Below are positions 56,429 to 64,000 of a stretch of 64,000 bases of DNA, piece after piece (within the stretch, counting starts at the first letter, position 1; the number at the start of each line of letters is the position of its first letter). Source of the stretch: Sphingomonas sp. A2-49 (GTDB lineage Bacteria; Pseudomonadota; Alphaproteobacteria; Sphingomonadales; Sphingomonadaceae); NCBI RefSeq assembly GCF_025548555.1, contig NZ_JAJLPA010000022.1:1-64000 (forward strand). The letters run 5' to 3'. The translations under genes were made by a program, and so were the position numbers. The notes under the pieces were generated by a model, which had not been told where the DNA came from, made no database searches, and saw nothing but the letters and a program-made list of their open reading frames with translations.

Positions 56429-57449
56429 CCTCAGCCGACCTGATCGGAGACATCAGTTGCTGATTCATCACCAAAGGCATAGTCTTTCTATCCAGGACAA
56501 CCCACCCCTCGGTTTCATCAGAAGCAAGCCACTCCCGATCGCGATCGAAGCGCGGAAGGAGCGCGATGCCACTAATCGCTGCGCCCACCAGACGCCGCAT
56601 CCTGACCCCGCTCGTCCGCGATCCTCCGCGAAGCAACCGCACCGGTTCATCGAAGTCCTGCCTAGGTCCGATCCGCAGCCCCGGCGGAAGCACCATCTCC
56701 ATCCGTTCCAACGTGGACGCGACGCTCCGGATCTCGCGCACCCTGTGGTGCCATAGAACGAAGGACGTGAGGGCAGCCTCAATGGCGGAATAGCCGCAGC
56801 CGATTGATGCCATGCCCCATCCGAGGACCAATGAGGTGTCGACGTCCAGGACAAGGGCCAAGCTCTGCGCCGCCAGCCGGCCGTCATGCGAAACCGCCAC
56901 GCGGACCGGTGCCTCGTCCACAAGGATGTGACGACCCACTGCACCAGTCGATCCGTGAGCTCTGCGCAACGCGTCGAGCCTGCGCGATACGGTCTTCGCA
57001 GCAGGGACAGAAATGTCTGCCGCGCGTGCAGCAGCCTGGACCTGTCGCACCACCGTGGCGAGGTTCGAGGCAGGATCAGCGGCCAATGCATCCAGCACCG
57101 CGCGATCGATCAAGGTCGACCGCGTCTCTTCAACACCCCTCACCGCCGCTCGGCGATGCCCAGATCGGCTCCGCACGGCGACCGCCTCCGCCGGCGGCAT
57201 GCGTCTCAAGCGGTCGATCAGCACGTAGACGTTCCGACGCTTGATGCCGAGCTCGGCTTCAAGGTCCGCGACGCGCCTATTCGCCCCGCCGGTCACCATG
57301 GGCTCTAAGGCGAGAAGGCGCCCGACCGCACGGTCGCGCTCCGCCAACGGCATGCTGGCGAATGAATACGCCTGCTCCTGCGGAGACCAATCCCCGCCAG
57401 TCGCCCGCTGCAGTCGCGCCAGAGCTTCAGTCAGCCCTTCCCACTTCAC
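56316..57449 (-). CDS. Inactive TnsB/Mu-integrase-like protein B
   Basis: A 377-aa protein, GTG start with GAGGGG six bases upstream. It shares the design of protein A: HTH near ADLEAELGIKRRNVYVLIDR (about 61-80), then AADISVPAAKTVSRRLDALR (matching PPANKTIASR in A), then an RNase H-like core HILVDEAPVRVAVSHDGRLA (Asp178) and SLALVLDVDTSLVLGWGMAS. The second Asp position reads RIGPRQDF and the Glu position reads RMRRLVGAA, so catalysis is unlikely. It faces protein A tail to tail, and its start faces tnsA across a large inverted repeat. A role in target choice, end binding or regulation of the transposase is inference. Confidence 0.65.
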   Translation of the reverse strand: MKWEGLTEALARLQRATGGDWSPQEQAYSFASMPLAERDRAVGRLLALEPMVTGGANRRVADLEAELGIKRRNVYVLIDRLRRMPPAEAVAVRSRSGHRRAAVRGVEETRSTLIDRAVLDALAADPASNLATVVRQVQAAARAADISVPAAKTVSRRLDALRRAHGSTGAVGRHILVDEAPVRVAVSHDGRLAAQSLALVLDVDTSLVLGWGMASIGCGYSAIEAALTSFVLWHHRVREIRSVASTLERMEMVLPPGLRIGPRQDFDEPVRLLRGGSRTSGVRMRRLVGAAISGIALLPRFDRDREWLASDETEGWVVLDRKTMPLVMNQQLMSPIRSAEVTMLSGEAERPDALDESVEAIAQVRPLLKAARPFPGL

Positions 57450-57475
57450 GCTAAACCCCTCTACCGATCAAGAGA

Positions 57476-57541
57476 CCTTGATACCTTTCTGTTGCACAAA
57501 TCAACAGCGGAACCTATGTGTGCAATGGGAAGGTATCAAGG
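57476..57541. promoter_or_regulatory. Large inverted repeat between gene B and tnsA
   Basis: Two 23-nt arms, CCTTGATACCTTTCTGTTGC... (57476-57498) and its near-complement ending in GGTATCAAGG (57519-57541), match at 20 of 23 positions with a 20-nt spacer. The right arm overlaps the Shine-Dalgarno AAGGAGG (57538-57544) of the tnsA-like gene. It could be an operator for a dimeric repressor or an RNA hairpin hiding the ribosome site. Confidence 0.7.
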
Positions 57542-57549
57542 AGGATCGA

Positions 57550-58350
57550 TTGACAACACGTTCGGCAAGCAGCGGGATGCTCCAGATCGATTTTCTTCTC
57601 GGCAGCGGACGCGACCGCTCATGGCCCGATGGTCCTGAGATATCCCACGTGCCGCTGCGCAAGGTCATCAGCCGAGCCTCGCACATCAGCAACGGCCGGT
57701 TCCGCAGCTACAAGCACCCCACGAGCGACGTCGCCATGATCGACGCCGAATCCGACGGCGAGCTGCTGTTCCTGCGATTTGCCGAGATGGACCCGAACGT
57801 GGAGGCGATCGTATCCCAGCCGACCCGCCTCGTCCCGCACGTGGAAGGCGTCGCCTTCGACCACGTCCCGGACTTCGCCCTGATCGCCGATGGCCGCGCT
57901 CAGATACATGAGGTGAAAAGCGGACGCTGGTACGACGACCCCATGGTCAGGAGCCGCCTCGTCGCTGCGGCCGAATACGTAGAGGGGTGGCCCGATTGGG
58001 ACTACCTGGTCGCACCTTCCTCATCGTTGTATGACCATCCCAAGCTGGCAGCAGTCACGGACCTATGGCGCCGCCATCGACGAATCTGGACGAAACTCCA
58101 GCGTCGCGCGATCCTCGACCATCTCGTCCGCCGCGACGCGATAATCGCGGATGTAGCAGCCGCGCTCGCCATTCCGATGGGCGACCACGCGCCGTCCGAA
58201 CGCCACATCCTGTCGCTCGCAGCCGGCGGACAGATCTTCATCAATCTCGATCATCCGGTGGGACCGACGAGCATGATCCGGTTCCCCGATCAACAGGCGC
58301 TACCGCCCACCCTTCTGCCCTCGATACGCCCGGAACCGCTACGAGCATGA
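57550..58350 (+). CDS. tnsA: TnsA-like endonuclease
   Basis: A 266-aa protein with a TnsA/restriction-enzyme-like fold. Active-site residues: Glu in DAESDGELLFL (67-71), Asp108 in DHVPDFALIADG, and Glu121/Lys123 in IHEVKSG. In Tn7-like elements TnsA cuts the 5' ends so that the element moves by cut-and-paste. The C-terminal part is a winged-helix-like region. The best start is TTG 57550, five bases after AAGGAGG; a GTG 27 bases upstream is an alternative. Its stop overlaps the tnsB-like start. Confidence 0.85.
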   Translation: MTTRSASSGMLQIDFLLGSGRDRSWPDGPEISHVPLRKVISRASHISNGRFRSYKHPTSDVAMIDAESDGELLFLRFAEMDPNVEAIVSQPTRLVPHVEGVAFDHVPDFALIADGRAQIHEVKSGRWYDDPMVRSRLVAAAEYVEGWPDWDYLVAPSSSLYDHPKLAAVTDLWRRHRRIWTKLQRRAILDHLVRRDAIIADVAAALAIPMGDHAPSERHILSLAAGGQIFINLDHPVGPTSMIRFPDQQALPPTLLPSIRPEPLRA

Positions 58351-60527
58351 GCTACATGCGCCTCAGGCAGGGAGCCTGGATCACCCACCTCGGACAGCGT
58401 TGCATGTTCGAGCGCCGTCAGGACCACCTGACCGAATGGCGCTCCACGAACGGCACTTTCGAGCATTTCGTCTTTACGGACACCGAGATCCAGCGCGGAA
58501 TCAACGCAGGCAACATGCAGTTCTACGACGGCTTCGGCAGGCCGCCGCGAGAAGTTCGCAACGTCTCCAAGGTGCATGGCGCGCGAGGTCCGACCGTCGA
58601 CGATCGCGAAGAGGCGCGGCGAAAGCTGTGCTACGTGCTCAGGGCTCACGAACTTGGGTGCCTCAATTCGGACGCAGGTCCGCACCTGTGGCTCAAAGCC
58701 ATCGACGACGTCTTCAGCGCACACGGCCCTCAGTGGAAGCGGTTGCGAGGTGCTCGCAAGGGCGAGCCCACGCAGAAGCCCAGCTTCAAGTCCCTCCGCC
58801 GCTGGGCGGCCGAGGCCGGTCCGAAGCCGAAGATGGAAAAGCTGATCTCAGCGCACCGGCACAAGGGCAATTACAACGACCGCATCCGCGTAGAAGTGCG
58901 GGAAATCATCGACGAGCTGGTCAAGTCGCGCTGGATGGCCCGCCCGCCGATCACCATCGAGACGCTCCGCGACCTGGTGAATGGGCGCATCGGCGAACTC
59001 AATACCGGACTTCCGCCCGGCGCCACCGCCTTCAGGCTAGCCGGCCTGACAGCGATCCAGTCTTCGATCGACGCAATGCCACGCAACGACGTCATGCGCG
59101 CACGCCACGGGGACATGGCCGCCTTCCTAAAGTTCGGCTCTGCCGAGGCGCAGGCCGATCCGACGGCGCCGCTCGATCGCGTCGAACTGGACTCCACACC
59201 CGCCGACCTCTTCGTGATCTGCTCAAGGACCGGCCTGCCGCTCGGCCGTCCCACCATCGTCATCTGCGTCGACCGATGCACCAGGATGGTGCTGGGCTGG
59301 TTCGTCACCTTCGAGAAGCCCAGCGTCCTCGCCCTCATGCAGTGCCTGCGCAATTCAATCCTGACCAAGGACTACATAGCCGAGATGAACGAGGAGCACG
59401 GCTGGAACATCCGCCACGAGTGCGTCACCTTCGGCATCCCCGCCTCGCTCGTGATCGACCGCGCCCTTGAGAACGTCGCGGACCATGTGATGAAGCTCGC
59501 CCAGAGGGTCGGCATCAATCAGATTCACCTCATGGGTGGCAGGAAGCCCTGGCTGAAGGGATGCGTCGAGAGCACCATCGGCACGATGTCGGAACGGCTG
59601 CTGCACCCCTCGAAGGGCACCACGTTCCACAACACGCTGGTGCGCTTGGGCTACGATCCCGAGAAGGACGCGGTATGCACCGTCGACGACCTGGATTGGG
59701 GCCTCCATAAATACTTCATCGACATCTATCCGCGCGAGCAGCGGCGCAGCATCAACAACCGCCGCGCGGTCGACCTCTGGAACGAGCTGACCCGGAAGTA
59801 TCCCGTCGACAGCATATCCTCGATCGACGACGTGTCGCACCTGTTCGGCAGAACCGACACGGCCGTCCCCGGGCGACACGGCATCAACGCGAACTCCATG
59901 CAGTATTTCTCTAGGGAGCTTCTGGAAGTTCAGCGTACCAGCAGGTTCAAGCGCGCTCTGGAAAAGCAGGGCGGCAGGATAGAATATCACATCGATCCGG
60001 CCGACATCGCTCGCATCTATGTCGAGCTGCCGCACGAGGAGCGCACCATCGTCGTGCCCGTGGCGCCGAAGTGGCGAGAATACGCCACGGGACTGTCGCT
60101 ATTCGCGCATCGCAAGATCCGCGCCTACACGAACGAGACAGCGAGGACTGCGAACGACGCCGACCAACTCCTCGCCTGCAAGCTCGAGCTGCTAGATATC
60201 ATGCGAGGTCAGGCGTTGCGCCGCAATGGCGGCATTGCCGCGCGGCAGACGCTCGCCCGCTTCGAGGGCGTCGCGAGGACGGCACGAAGCGGCGATGACG
60301 CTGGCACGAGCGTGCCGGGCAGCCCAGCGCACACCTACGCCAGCCGGACGATCGGACGCGTCCGCACGCCTTCGAACGACGACGAGGGCTCCCCATCTAG
60401 GCCGACGCCGCATGAAACTGCTGCCGCCGCGCCGCCGCCGCCGCTTCCCAGGCCCGACCAGTCCGATGCGACGGTCCCCCACTCGCCTGCAGCTCCAGCT
60501 CGGGCCAAGAAGGGATATCGGCCGTGA
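58347..60527 (+). CDS. tnsB: TnsB-like DDE transposase
   Basis: A 726-aa Mu/TnsB-type transposase that cuts and joins the 3' ends of the element. N-terminal DNA-binding domains (to about 260) precede the RNase H core with the complete catalytic triad: Asp282 (VELDSTPAD), Asp371 (SLVIDRALENV) and Glu408 (WLKGCVESTIG). VGINQIHLMGGRKPW and IYPREQRRSINNRR follow. The last 100 residues are Pro/Ala/Ser-rich, fitting a TnsC-contact tail. ATGA overlap with tnsA and GTGA overlap with tnsC. Confidence 0.92.
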   Translation: MSYMRLRQGAWITHLGQRCMFERRQDHLTEWRSTNGTFEHFVFTDTEIQRGINAGNMQFYDGFGRPPREVRNVSKVHGARGPTVDDREEARRKLCYVLRAHELGCLNSDAGPHLWLKAIDDVFSAHGPQWKRLRGARKGEPTQKPSFKSLRRWAAEAGPKPKMEKLISAHRHKGNYNDRIRVEVREIIDELVKSRWMARPPITIETLRDLVNGRIGELNTGLPPGATAFRLAGLTAIQSSIDAMPRNDVMRARHGDMAAFLKFGSAEAQADPTAPLDRVELDSTPADLFVICSRTGLPLGRPTIVICVDRCTRMVLGWFVTFEKPSVLALMQCLRNSILTKDYIAEMNEEHGWNIRHECVTFGIPASLVIDRALENVADHVMKLAQRVGINQIHLMGGRKPWLKGCVESTIGTMSERLLHPSKGTTFHNTLVRLGYDPEKDAVCTVDDLDWGLHKYFIDIYPREQRRSINNRRAVDLWNELTRKYPVDSISSIDDVSHLFGRTDTAVPGRHGINANSMQYFSRELLEVQRTSRFKRALEKQGGRIEYHIDPADIARIYVELPHEERTIVVPVAPKWREYATGLSLFAHRKIRAYTNETARTANDADQLLACKLELLDIMRGQALRRNGGIAARQTLARFEGVARTARSGDDAGTSVPGSPAHTYASRTIGRVRTPSNDDEGSPSRPTPHETAAAAPPPPLPRPDQSDATVPHSPAAPARAKKGYRP

Positions 60528-61606
60528 CAAAAGAAATCGCGACGCCCGACCAGGATATCCCCTGGTCCAGCGTACCCGTCGGACAGCGCCTAGCGCATCT
60601 GAAAGGCATGGTCGTCGATCGCGACATCGAAAGGCAGATTCACGACGTCTTCGACGTGGTAAGGGAAGCGAGGATGGCCGCTAACGAGCCAGCAAACGTC
60701 GTCGTCATCGGCGAGACGGGCGTCGGCAAGTCCGACATTCTGAAACGCTACCTCGCCAAGAATCCCTCATACCGCCTCCCCGACAAGCGGCTGAAGCGGC
60801 CGGTGTTCCTGATTGAGATCAGGAACCAGTCCACGCCGAGGTCGGTAGCAAGACAGATGCTCCGACAGCTCGGTTTGACGGAACGTCGCTTTCTCGTGGG
60901 TGCGATCCCGGACCTGACGGCGCTCGTCAAACACCAGCTGATCATCCAGCAGGTCGAGCTATGCATTCTGGACGAATTCAACAACACGCTGTCCGACGAT
61001 GGACGCGTCCGCTCCAGCCGCGTCGCGGAGTGGGTCAAGGATCTATGCAAGTCGAAGACGCGGACCGACGAGGAGCCTGACGGCCTTCCCGGGGAGATCA
61101 TCCCGTTCGCGATGGTCGGAACCGCGAAGACGGGTCGAATCGTCGATCCGATCGAAAACGAGGAGCTTGCCAGCCTGACCCCTTATCGCTTCCAGGTCGA
61201 GCGATACCCATACGACACGGAGGATCAGGTTTCCGAGTTCAGACGCTTCCTCGACGATCTCGACCAGGAACTGCCCTTCGACGAGTTTAGTCACCTGGGC
61301 GCAGCGGACGACCAGGGCCGATACGACCTCGCGGACAAGATTCACGTGGCCACCTACGGCCTCCTTCGACAGGTCGGCTATCTCGTCCGCGAGGCGGCCC
61401 GGCTTGCTATCGTAGGCGGGGACGATCGCATCCGTGAGCACCACCTGCACCGCTCGGTCGAGAACCAGCGCGGGCTGCTGCAGTCGAACCTACTCAGCGA
61501 AGATGGCAAGGCCGAGAAGCGCTCGGTGACGAACCCGTTCAAGGCCCCCCTCGCGCCTTCGCGACCCGAGCGCGGCAGCAAGCGTGGCTTCCAGAAGGCA
61601 GCATGA
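60524..61606 (+). CDS. tnsC: TnsC-like AAA+ ATPase
   Basis: A 360-aa TniB/TnsC-type regulator that links target selection to the transposase. Walker A GETGVGKS (63-70), Walker B VELCILDEF (144-152), and sensor region FAMVGTAKTGRI are present. It starts at a GTG that overlaps the tnsB stop. C-terminal ends basic (KRGFQKAA). Family members form ATP-dependent filaments on DNA at the target. Confidence 0.92.
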   Translation: MTKEIATPDQDIPWSSVPVGQRLAHLKGMVVDRDIERQIHDVFDVVREARMAANEPANVVVIGETGVGKSDILKRYLAKNPSYRLPDKRLKRPVFLIEIRNQSTPRSVARQMLRQLGLTERRFLVGAIPDLTALVKHQLIIQQVELCILDEFNNTLSDDGRVRSSRVAEWVKDLCKSKTRTDEEPDGLPGEIIPFAMVGTAKTGRIVDPIENEELASLTPYRFQVERYPYDTEDQVSEFRRFLDDLDQELPFDEFSHLGAADDQGRYDLADKIHVATYGLLRQVGYLVREAARLAIVGGDDRIREHHLHRSVENQRGLLQSNLLSEDGKAEKRSVTNPFKAPLAPSRPERGSKRGFQKAA

Positions 61607-63489
61607 CCGAGCCTCTCCCCGCGCCCCTCTCGCCGCGCCCCGGCGAGAGCGCCACCAGTTTCATCGAAGGACTGGCGGAAGCGAATGGGCTCGGGTTCCT
61701 CGCCCTCTCGCGCACCATCAGCAACCAGGTGGTGGACTCGTGGACTGACCGCGAGTGGGAAATCCTCGCTCGTTTCTCTGGAGAGGACGTCACCGCCTTC
61801 GATCGTATCCGACGCCGCCCGCCGGGCACGCCGAGCGGCGTGGACAGCGTCCTCGGCAACGCGGTCCGTCCCACGTATCTCGTCAGGCGCACGCAGCGCA
61901 TATGCCCGCTCTGCGTCGCCGCCGATGGGCTCCTGAAAGCCGTTTGGGACGTCGCGCATGCCGCGGCCTGCCCACTCCACGGCACAATCCTTGTTTCCAG
62001 CTGCACCTGCGGACGCGACCTAAGGGACCATTCGCGGGGCCCCAAGCCGCGAAGCTGCTTCTGCAAGCGTCTCTATGCAACGATGGAAGCGGCGGTGGCA
62101 TCAACCGACTTGGCGACCGGGGCCGAGTGGATCCACGCGGCAATGGGCGCAAGCGCGCCCACGGATCGCGAATGGAACTTCGCTCCCCCACCCTTCGACG
62201 GGTTGGGCCTAGGCGACCTGATCCTCGTCATGGAGCTTGTGGGACGGGCCGCGACGGCCACTCAGGAGAACGACCCGGTCCAGCAGGTCCGCCCGCACGG
62301 CTACAAATTAGGCAGCTTGGGCTGGAACGTCTCCATCGCTAGGAACGTCGAGATCGTAGAAGCGGCCGTCCCCGTGATGCGCGACTGGCCCGCCGCATTC
62401 AATCGCATCCTCGACGGGTTCGCCGCCCGCAACGAGGCGGGCCGGTCGATGCCCCGTCGGTTCCGGGACCGCGGACTCCCCGCCCGCGTCCTCTCGTCCA
62501 CCGTTGGGCGATCCCTCGTCCGACCATGGCGGGGGATGGACGGCAAACCTCTGCGGATCGTAGCCAGCACGGTCGACGACTGGTGCCGGGCGCGTCTCCG
62601 AGCTCCGAGGAAGCTCGCCAGTCCTATCACCCGAAAGACGGCCGGTTCCCAAGAGATGAAGCATCGGGTCGCGTCGTTCACTGGCGACGATCCCGAAAGC
62701 CTCCGCTTCAAGCGGAACTACCATCGCGCCATCGGCGCGCTGCGTCCGGACTTGACCGACAAGGCGGATGTCGAACGGCTGCTCGTCGGGATTATGGCGC
62801 CCACGCTGGACGTCAGGGACACACTGGATCTCCTCGACCACAGGACGCTGCACGCCTTCGAACACTGGCTGCACCCCGACCTGCTCGTTCCGGTACCCGG
62901 ATCCGATCCGAACGTCCGCTCGTCCGTCCGCTTCTACAGAGCGGACGTGCAGGCGCTGCGAACCCGACTCTGCAACGCCATTGTCGATATCGGCGCCGAG
63001 CCGATGCCAGCAGATCTCGTGGCCCTGAACACGAACGGGATCTCCTTCTACGCCGAATGGTATACCAAGACTGACCTCATCCTGGACATCCTCTCCGGGC
63101 GGGTCGCCGCGTTCGGTCGAGGCCGAGCTCCGCTCCTCGTCGACTGTCATGTCGATCGGCGTGCCGCCGACGAGGCGAGTCTGTCACGAAAGGTTCGGAT
63201 GCTACTGCACCGAAACGACTTCTACCCCCGGCACCGCCTGCTCAAATTGCTGGTCGAACTCTGGCCGAACGCCGAGCCAATCGCCATGGATGGTGCTGCG
63301 CGGACAGAAGGCAGGCCGGCCTTCCGCGAGGTGCGCAATACCACCGGCGGCCGAGATCGCCCCGCCTACCGCTTCGGCACGATCTCCGTGCTTCAGGCGC
63401 AACTCGCCGCTGCCGGTCGGTCCGTTTCGCCCGAAGTCGACGCGGCAATCCGCGCGCACGCCATCGCAACGGCGGACACGTTCCTCTGA
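61603..63489 (+). CDS. tniQ: TniQ/TnsD-like target-selection protein
   Basis: A 628-aa protein. The N-terminal TniQ domain begins PRPGESATSFIEGLAEANGL and contains the zinc site CPLC (101-104) with CPLH (123-126). The remaining 450 residues form a long C-terminal region with several helical DNA-binding-like segments, as in TnsD rather than short TniQ. TnsD-type proteins bind the attachment site, here probably the 3' coding part of rnhA. Start overlaps the tnsC stop (ATGA). Confidence 0.88.
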   Translation: MTEPLPAPLSPRPGESATSFIEGLAEANGLGFLALSRTISNQVVDSWTDREWEILARFSGEDVTAFDRIRRRPPGTPSGVDSVLGNAVRPTYLVRRTQRICPLCVAADGLLKAVWDVAHAAACPLHGTILVSSCTCGRDLRDHSRGPKPRSCFCKRLYATMEAAVASTDLATGAEWIHAAMGASAPTDREWNFAPPPFDGLGLGDLILVMELVGRAATATQENDPVQQVRPHGYKLGSLGWNVSIARNVEIVEAAVPVMRDWPAAFNRILDGFAARNEAGRSMPRRFRDRGLPARVLSSTVGRSLVRPWRGMDGKPLRIVASTVDDWCRARLRAPRKLASPITRKTAGSQEMKHRVASFTGDDPESLRFKRNYHRAIGALRPDLTDKADVERLLVGIMAPTLDVRDTLDLLDHRTLHAFEHWLHPDLLVPVPGSDPNVRSSVRFYRADVQALRTRLCNAIVDIGAEPMPADLVALNTNGISFYAEWYTKTDLILDILSGRVAAFGRGRAPLLVDCHVDRRAADEASLSRKVRMLLHRNDFYPRHRLLKLLVELWPNAEPIAMDGAARTEGRPAFREVRNTTGGRDRPAYRFGTISVLQAQLAAAGRSVSPEVDAAIRAHAIATADTFL

Positions 63490-63536
63490 AGCCCGATCTT
63501 TGCTAAGTCAGGAACATTGCATACGGAGGAAATTCG

Positions 63537-63836
63537 ATGGCGTCGCGCGGCATGAGGGACGAACTGATTGCTCGCGCGGCCGAGCTGCACACGATACTGG
63601 CCCGAGCCTCCGCGTCCTCGCCCCGCCTTTTCGGCTCCGTTGCGCGCTGCGAGGATCACGACGACAGCGACGTCGACATCCTCGTCGAAGCCGGTCCCGA
63701 CTGCTCTCTGCTCGACCTCTGCCGAGCGGAGGCCGAACTGGAGGACAGGTTCGGACGCCCGTTCGAACTCGTCACCCTCGCAAGCCTGCATCCTACCGTG
63801 AGGTCGGAAGCCGTCGCGCAGGCGATCGCCCTTTGA
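63537..63836 (+). CDS. MNT-domain antitoxin (MntA-like nucleotidyltransferase)
   Basis: A 99-aa minimal nucleotidyltransferase. The motif GSVARCEDHDDSDVDILV (33-50) has the GS and two Asp residues that bind metal and ATP. In the type VII MntA-HepT systems it adenylylates the HepT toxin and silences it. The start is strongly supported by GGAGGA. Its TGA overlaps the next start (TTGA). Located after tniQ, most likely cargo of the transposon. Confidence 0.85.
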   Translation: MASRGMRDELIARAAELHTILARASASSPRLFGSVARCEDHDDSDVDILVEAGPDCSLLDLCRAEAELEDRFGRPFELVTLASLHPTVRSEAVAQAIAL

Positions 63837-64000
63837 GCAAGCCGCTCTCGCTCGACGATTGCCTCGAACTCATGCGTCGAGGCATCGAGGACGTGGCCAT
63901 CTGCACGGACGGCGTTGACCGAGAACGCTTTTTGCTCGACCGCACACGGCAGCTAGCGCTCGTCAAGGCGCTCGAGAACATCGGTGAGACAGCCGGCGAC
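63833..64000 (+). CDS. HepT-like toxin, N-terminal part
   Basis: Frame from TTG 63833 runs off the right edge (56 codons seen). It reads SLDDCLELMRRGIEDVAICT, then RFLLDRTRQLALVKALENIG, which ends in IGETAG, the conserved alpha-helical landmark of HepT (DUF86) toxins. HepT carries an RXXXXXXY-like RNase or tRNA-acting motif that would be beyond the window. Overlap with the MntA gene fits this toxin-antitoxin type. Confidence 0.75.
   Translation, partial: MSKPLSLDDCLELMRRGIEDVAICTDGVDRERFLLDRTRQLALVKALENIGETAGD

Larger units (their letters stand above)
53940..64000 (+). mobile_element. Tn7-like transposon, right part beyond the window
   Basis: Starts with TGTGATAGGGGACATATAAG inside the 3' end of rnhA and continues to the edge of the window. 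It contains a DUF3644 gene, two paralogous inactive TnsB-like genes, tnsA-, tnsB-, tnsC- and tniQ/tnsD-like genes in overlapping order, and a MntA-HepT pair. As in Tn7, the end nearest tnsA lies next to the attachment gene. The other end and the target duplication are not visible. Confidence 0.82.

Noticed and set aside
57550..63489. CRISPR-associated transposon
   Set aside because: No cas genes or CRISPR array are present in the visible part and TniQ is long as in TnsD; the unseen part could change this.
57550..63489. Tn5053/Tn402-type tni module
   Set aside because: A TnsA-like nuclease is present, TniQ is TnsD-sized, and no resolvase gene is seen, so Tn7-like is the better label.

Overview
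The window is GC-rich, densely coded DNA from an alphaproteobacterium, most likely a Sphingomonas or close relative. Evidence for this: a split glycine decarboxylase (gcvPA/gcvPB), a short ProS, an acidic insert in the S1 domain of RNase E, EcfG-type promoter sequences (GGAAC-N17-CGTT), exosortase-A-associated exopolysaccharide genes, and polyhydroxybutyrate and beta-oxidation genes. The assignment rests on gene content; no rRNA is present.

Positions 1-53,940 look like ordinary chromosome. In order they hold: the start of an XRE-type regulator, a cation efflux protein, envelope and secreted proteins, a 3-hydroxybutyrate dehydrogenase, a zinc metallopeptidase, a cell-wall amidase and rne (to 9.6 kb); a META-like remnant, a CurA-type reductase, a DUF2171 stress protein, tRNA-Ala(CGC), a NUDIX hydrolase and an extensin-like protein (to 14.6 kb); small stress genes, a transglutaminase, a Bax-inhibitor-type protein, thpR and sodC (to 18.7 kb); an MFS transporter and an exopolysaccharide gene set (to 25 kb); a DJ-1-type protein divergent from topoisomerase IB, an MscS channel and putA (to 31 kb); a MaoC hydratase, a thiolase, PHA depolymerase and an ABC exporter (to 36.8 kb); RNase R, trhO and a REP-like repeat array (to 42.4 kb); proS, an EamA transporter and the glycine cleavage operon gcvT-gcvH-gcvPA-gcvPB behind a tandem glycine riboswitch (to 50.4 kb); and ispH, thrB and rnhA.

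At 53,940 the rnhA reading frame runs into what appears to be the end of a Tn7-like transposon that extends past the right edge. It carries a DUF3644 gene, two unusual genes (55,358 and 57,449) that face each other, and then four overlapping genes for a TnsA-like endonuclease, a TnsB-like DDE transposase, a TnsC-like AAA+ ATPase and a large TniQ/TnsD-like target selector. A MntA-HepT toxin-antitoxin pair follows. The two unusual proteins look like TnsB/Mu-type integrases that keep the first catalytic Asp but have lost the second Asp and the Glu. They resemble each other and are not part of standard Tn7. This element is the most novel part of the window.

The chromosomal part also carries several repeat and regulatory signals: a 26-bp tandem array directly before ispH, a palindromic element inserted in frame in putA, a long palindrome between gcvH and gcvPA, and EcfG-type promoters for stress genes. 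All functions are read from sequence and family knowledge; no searches were run.
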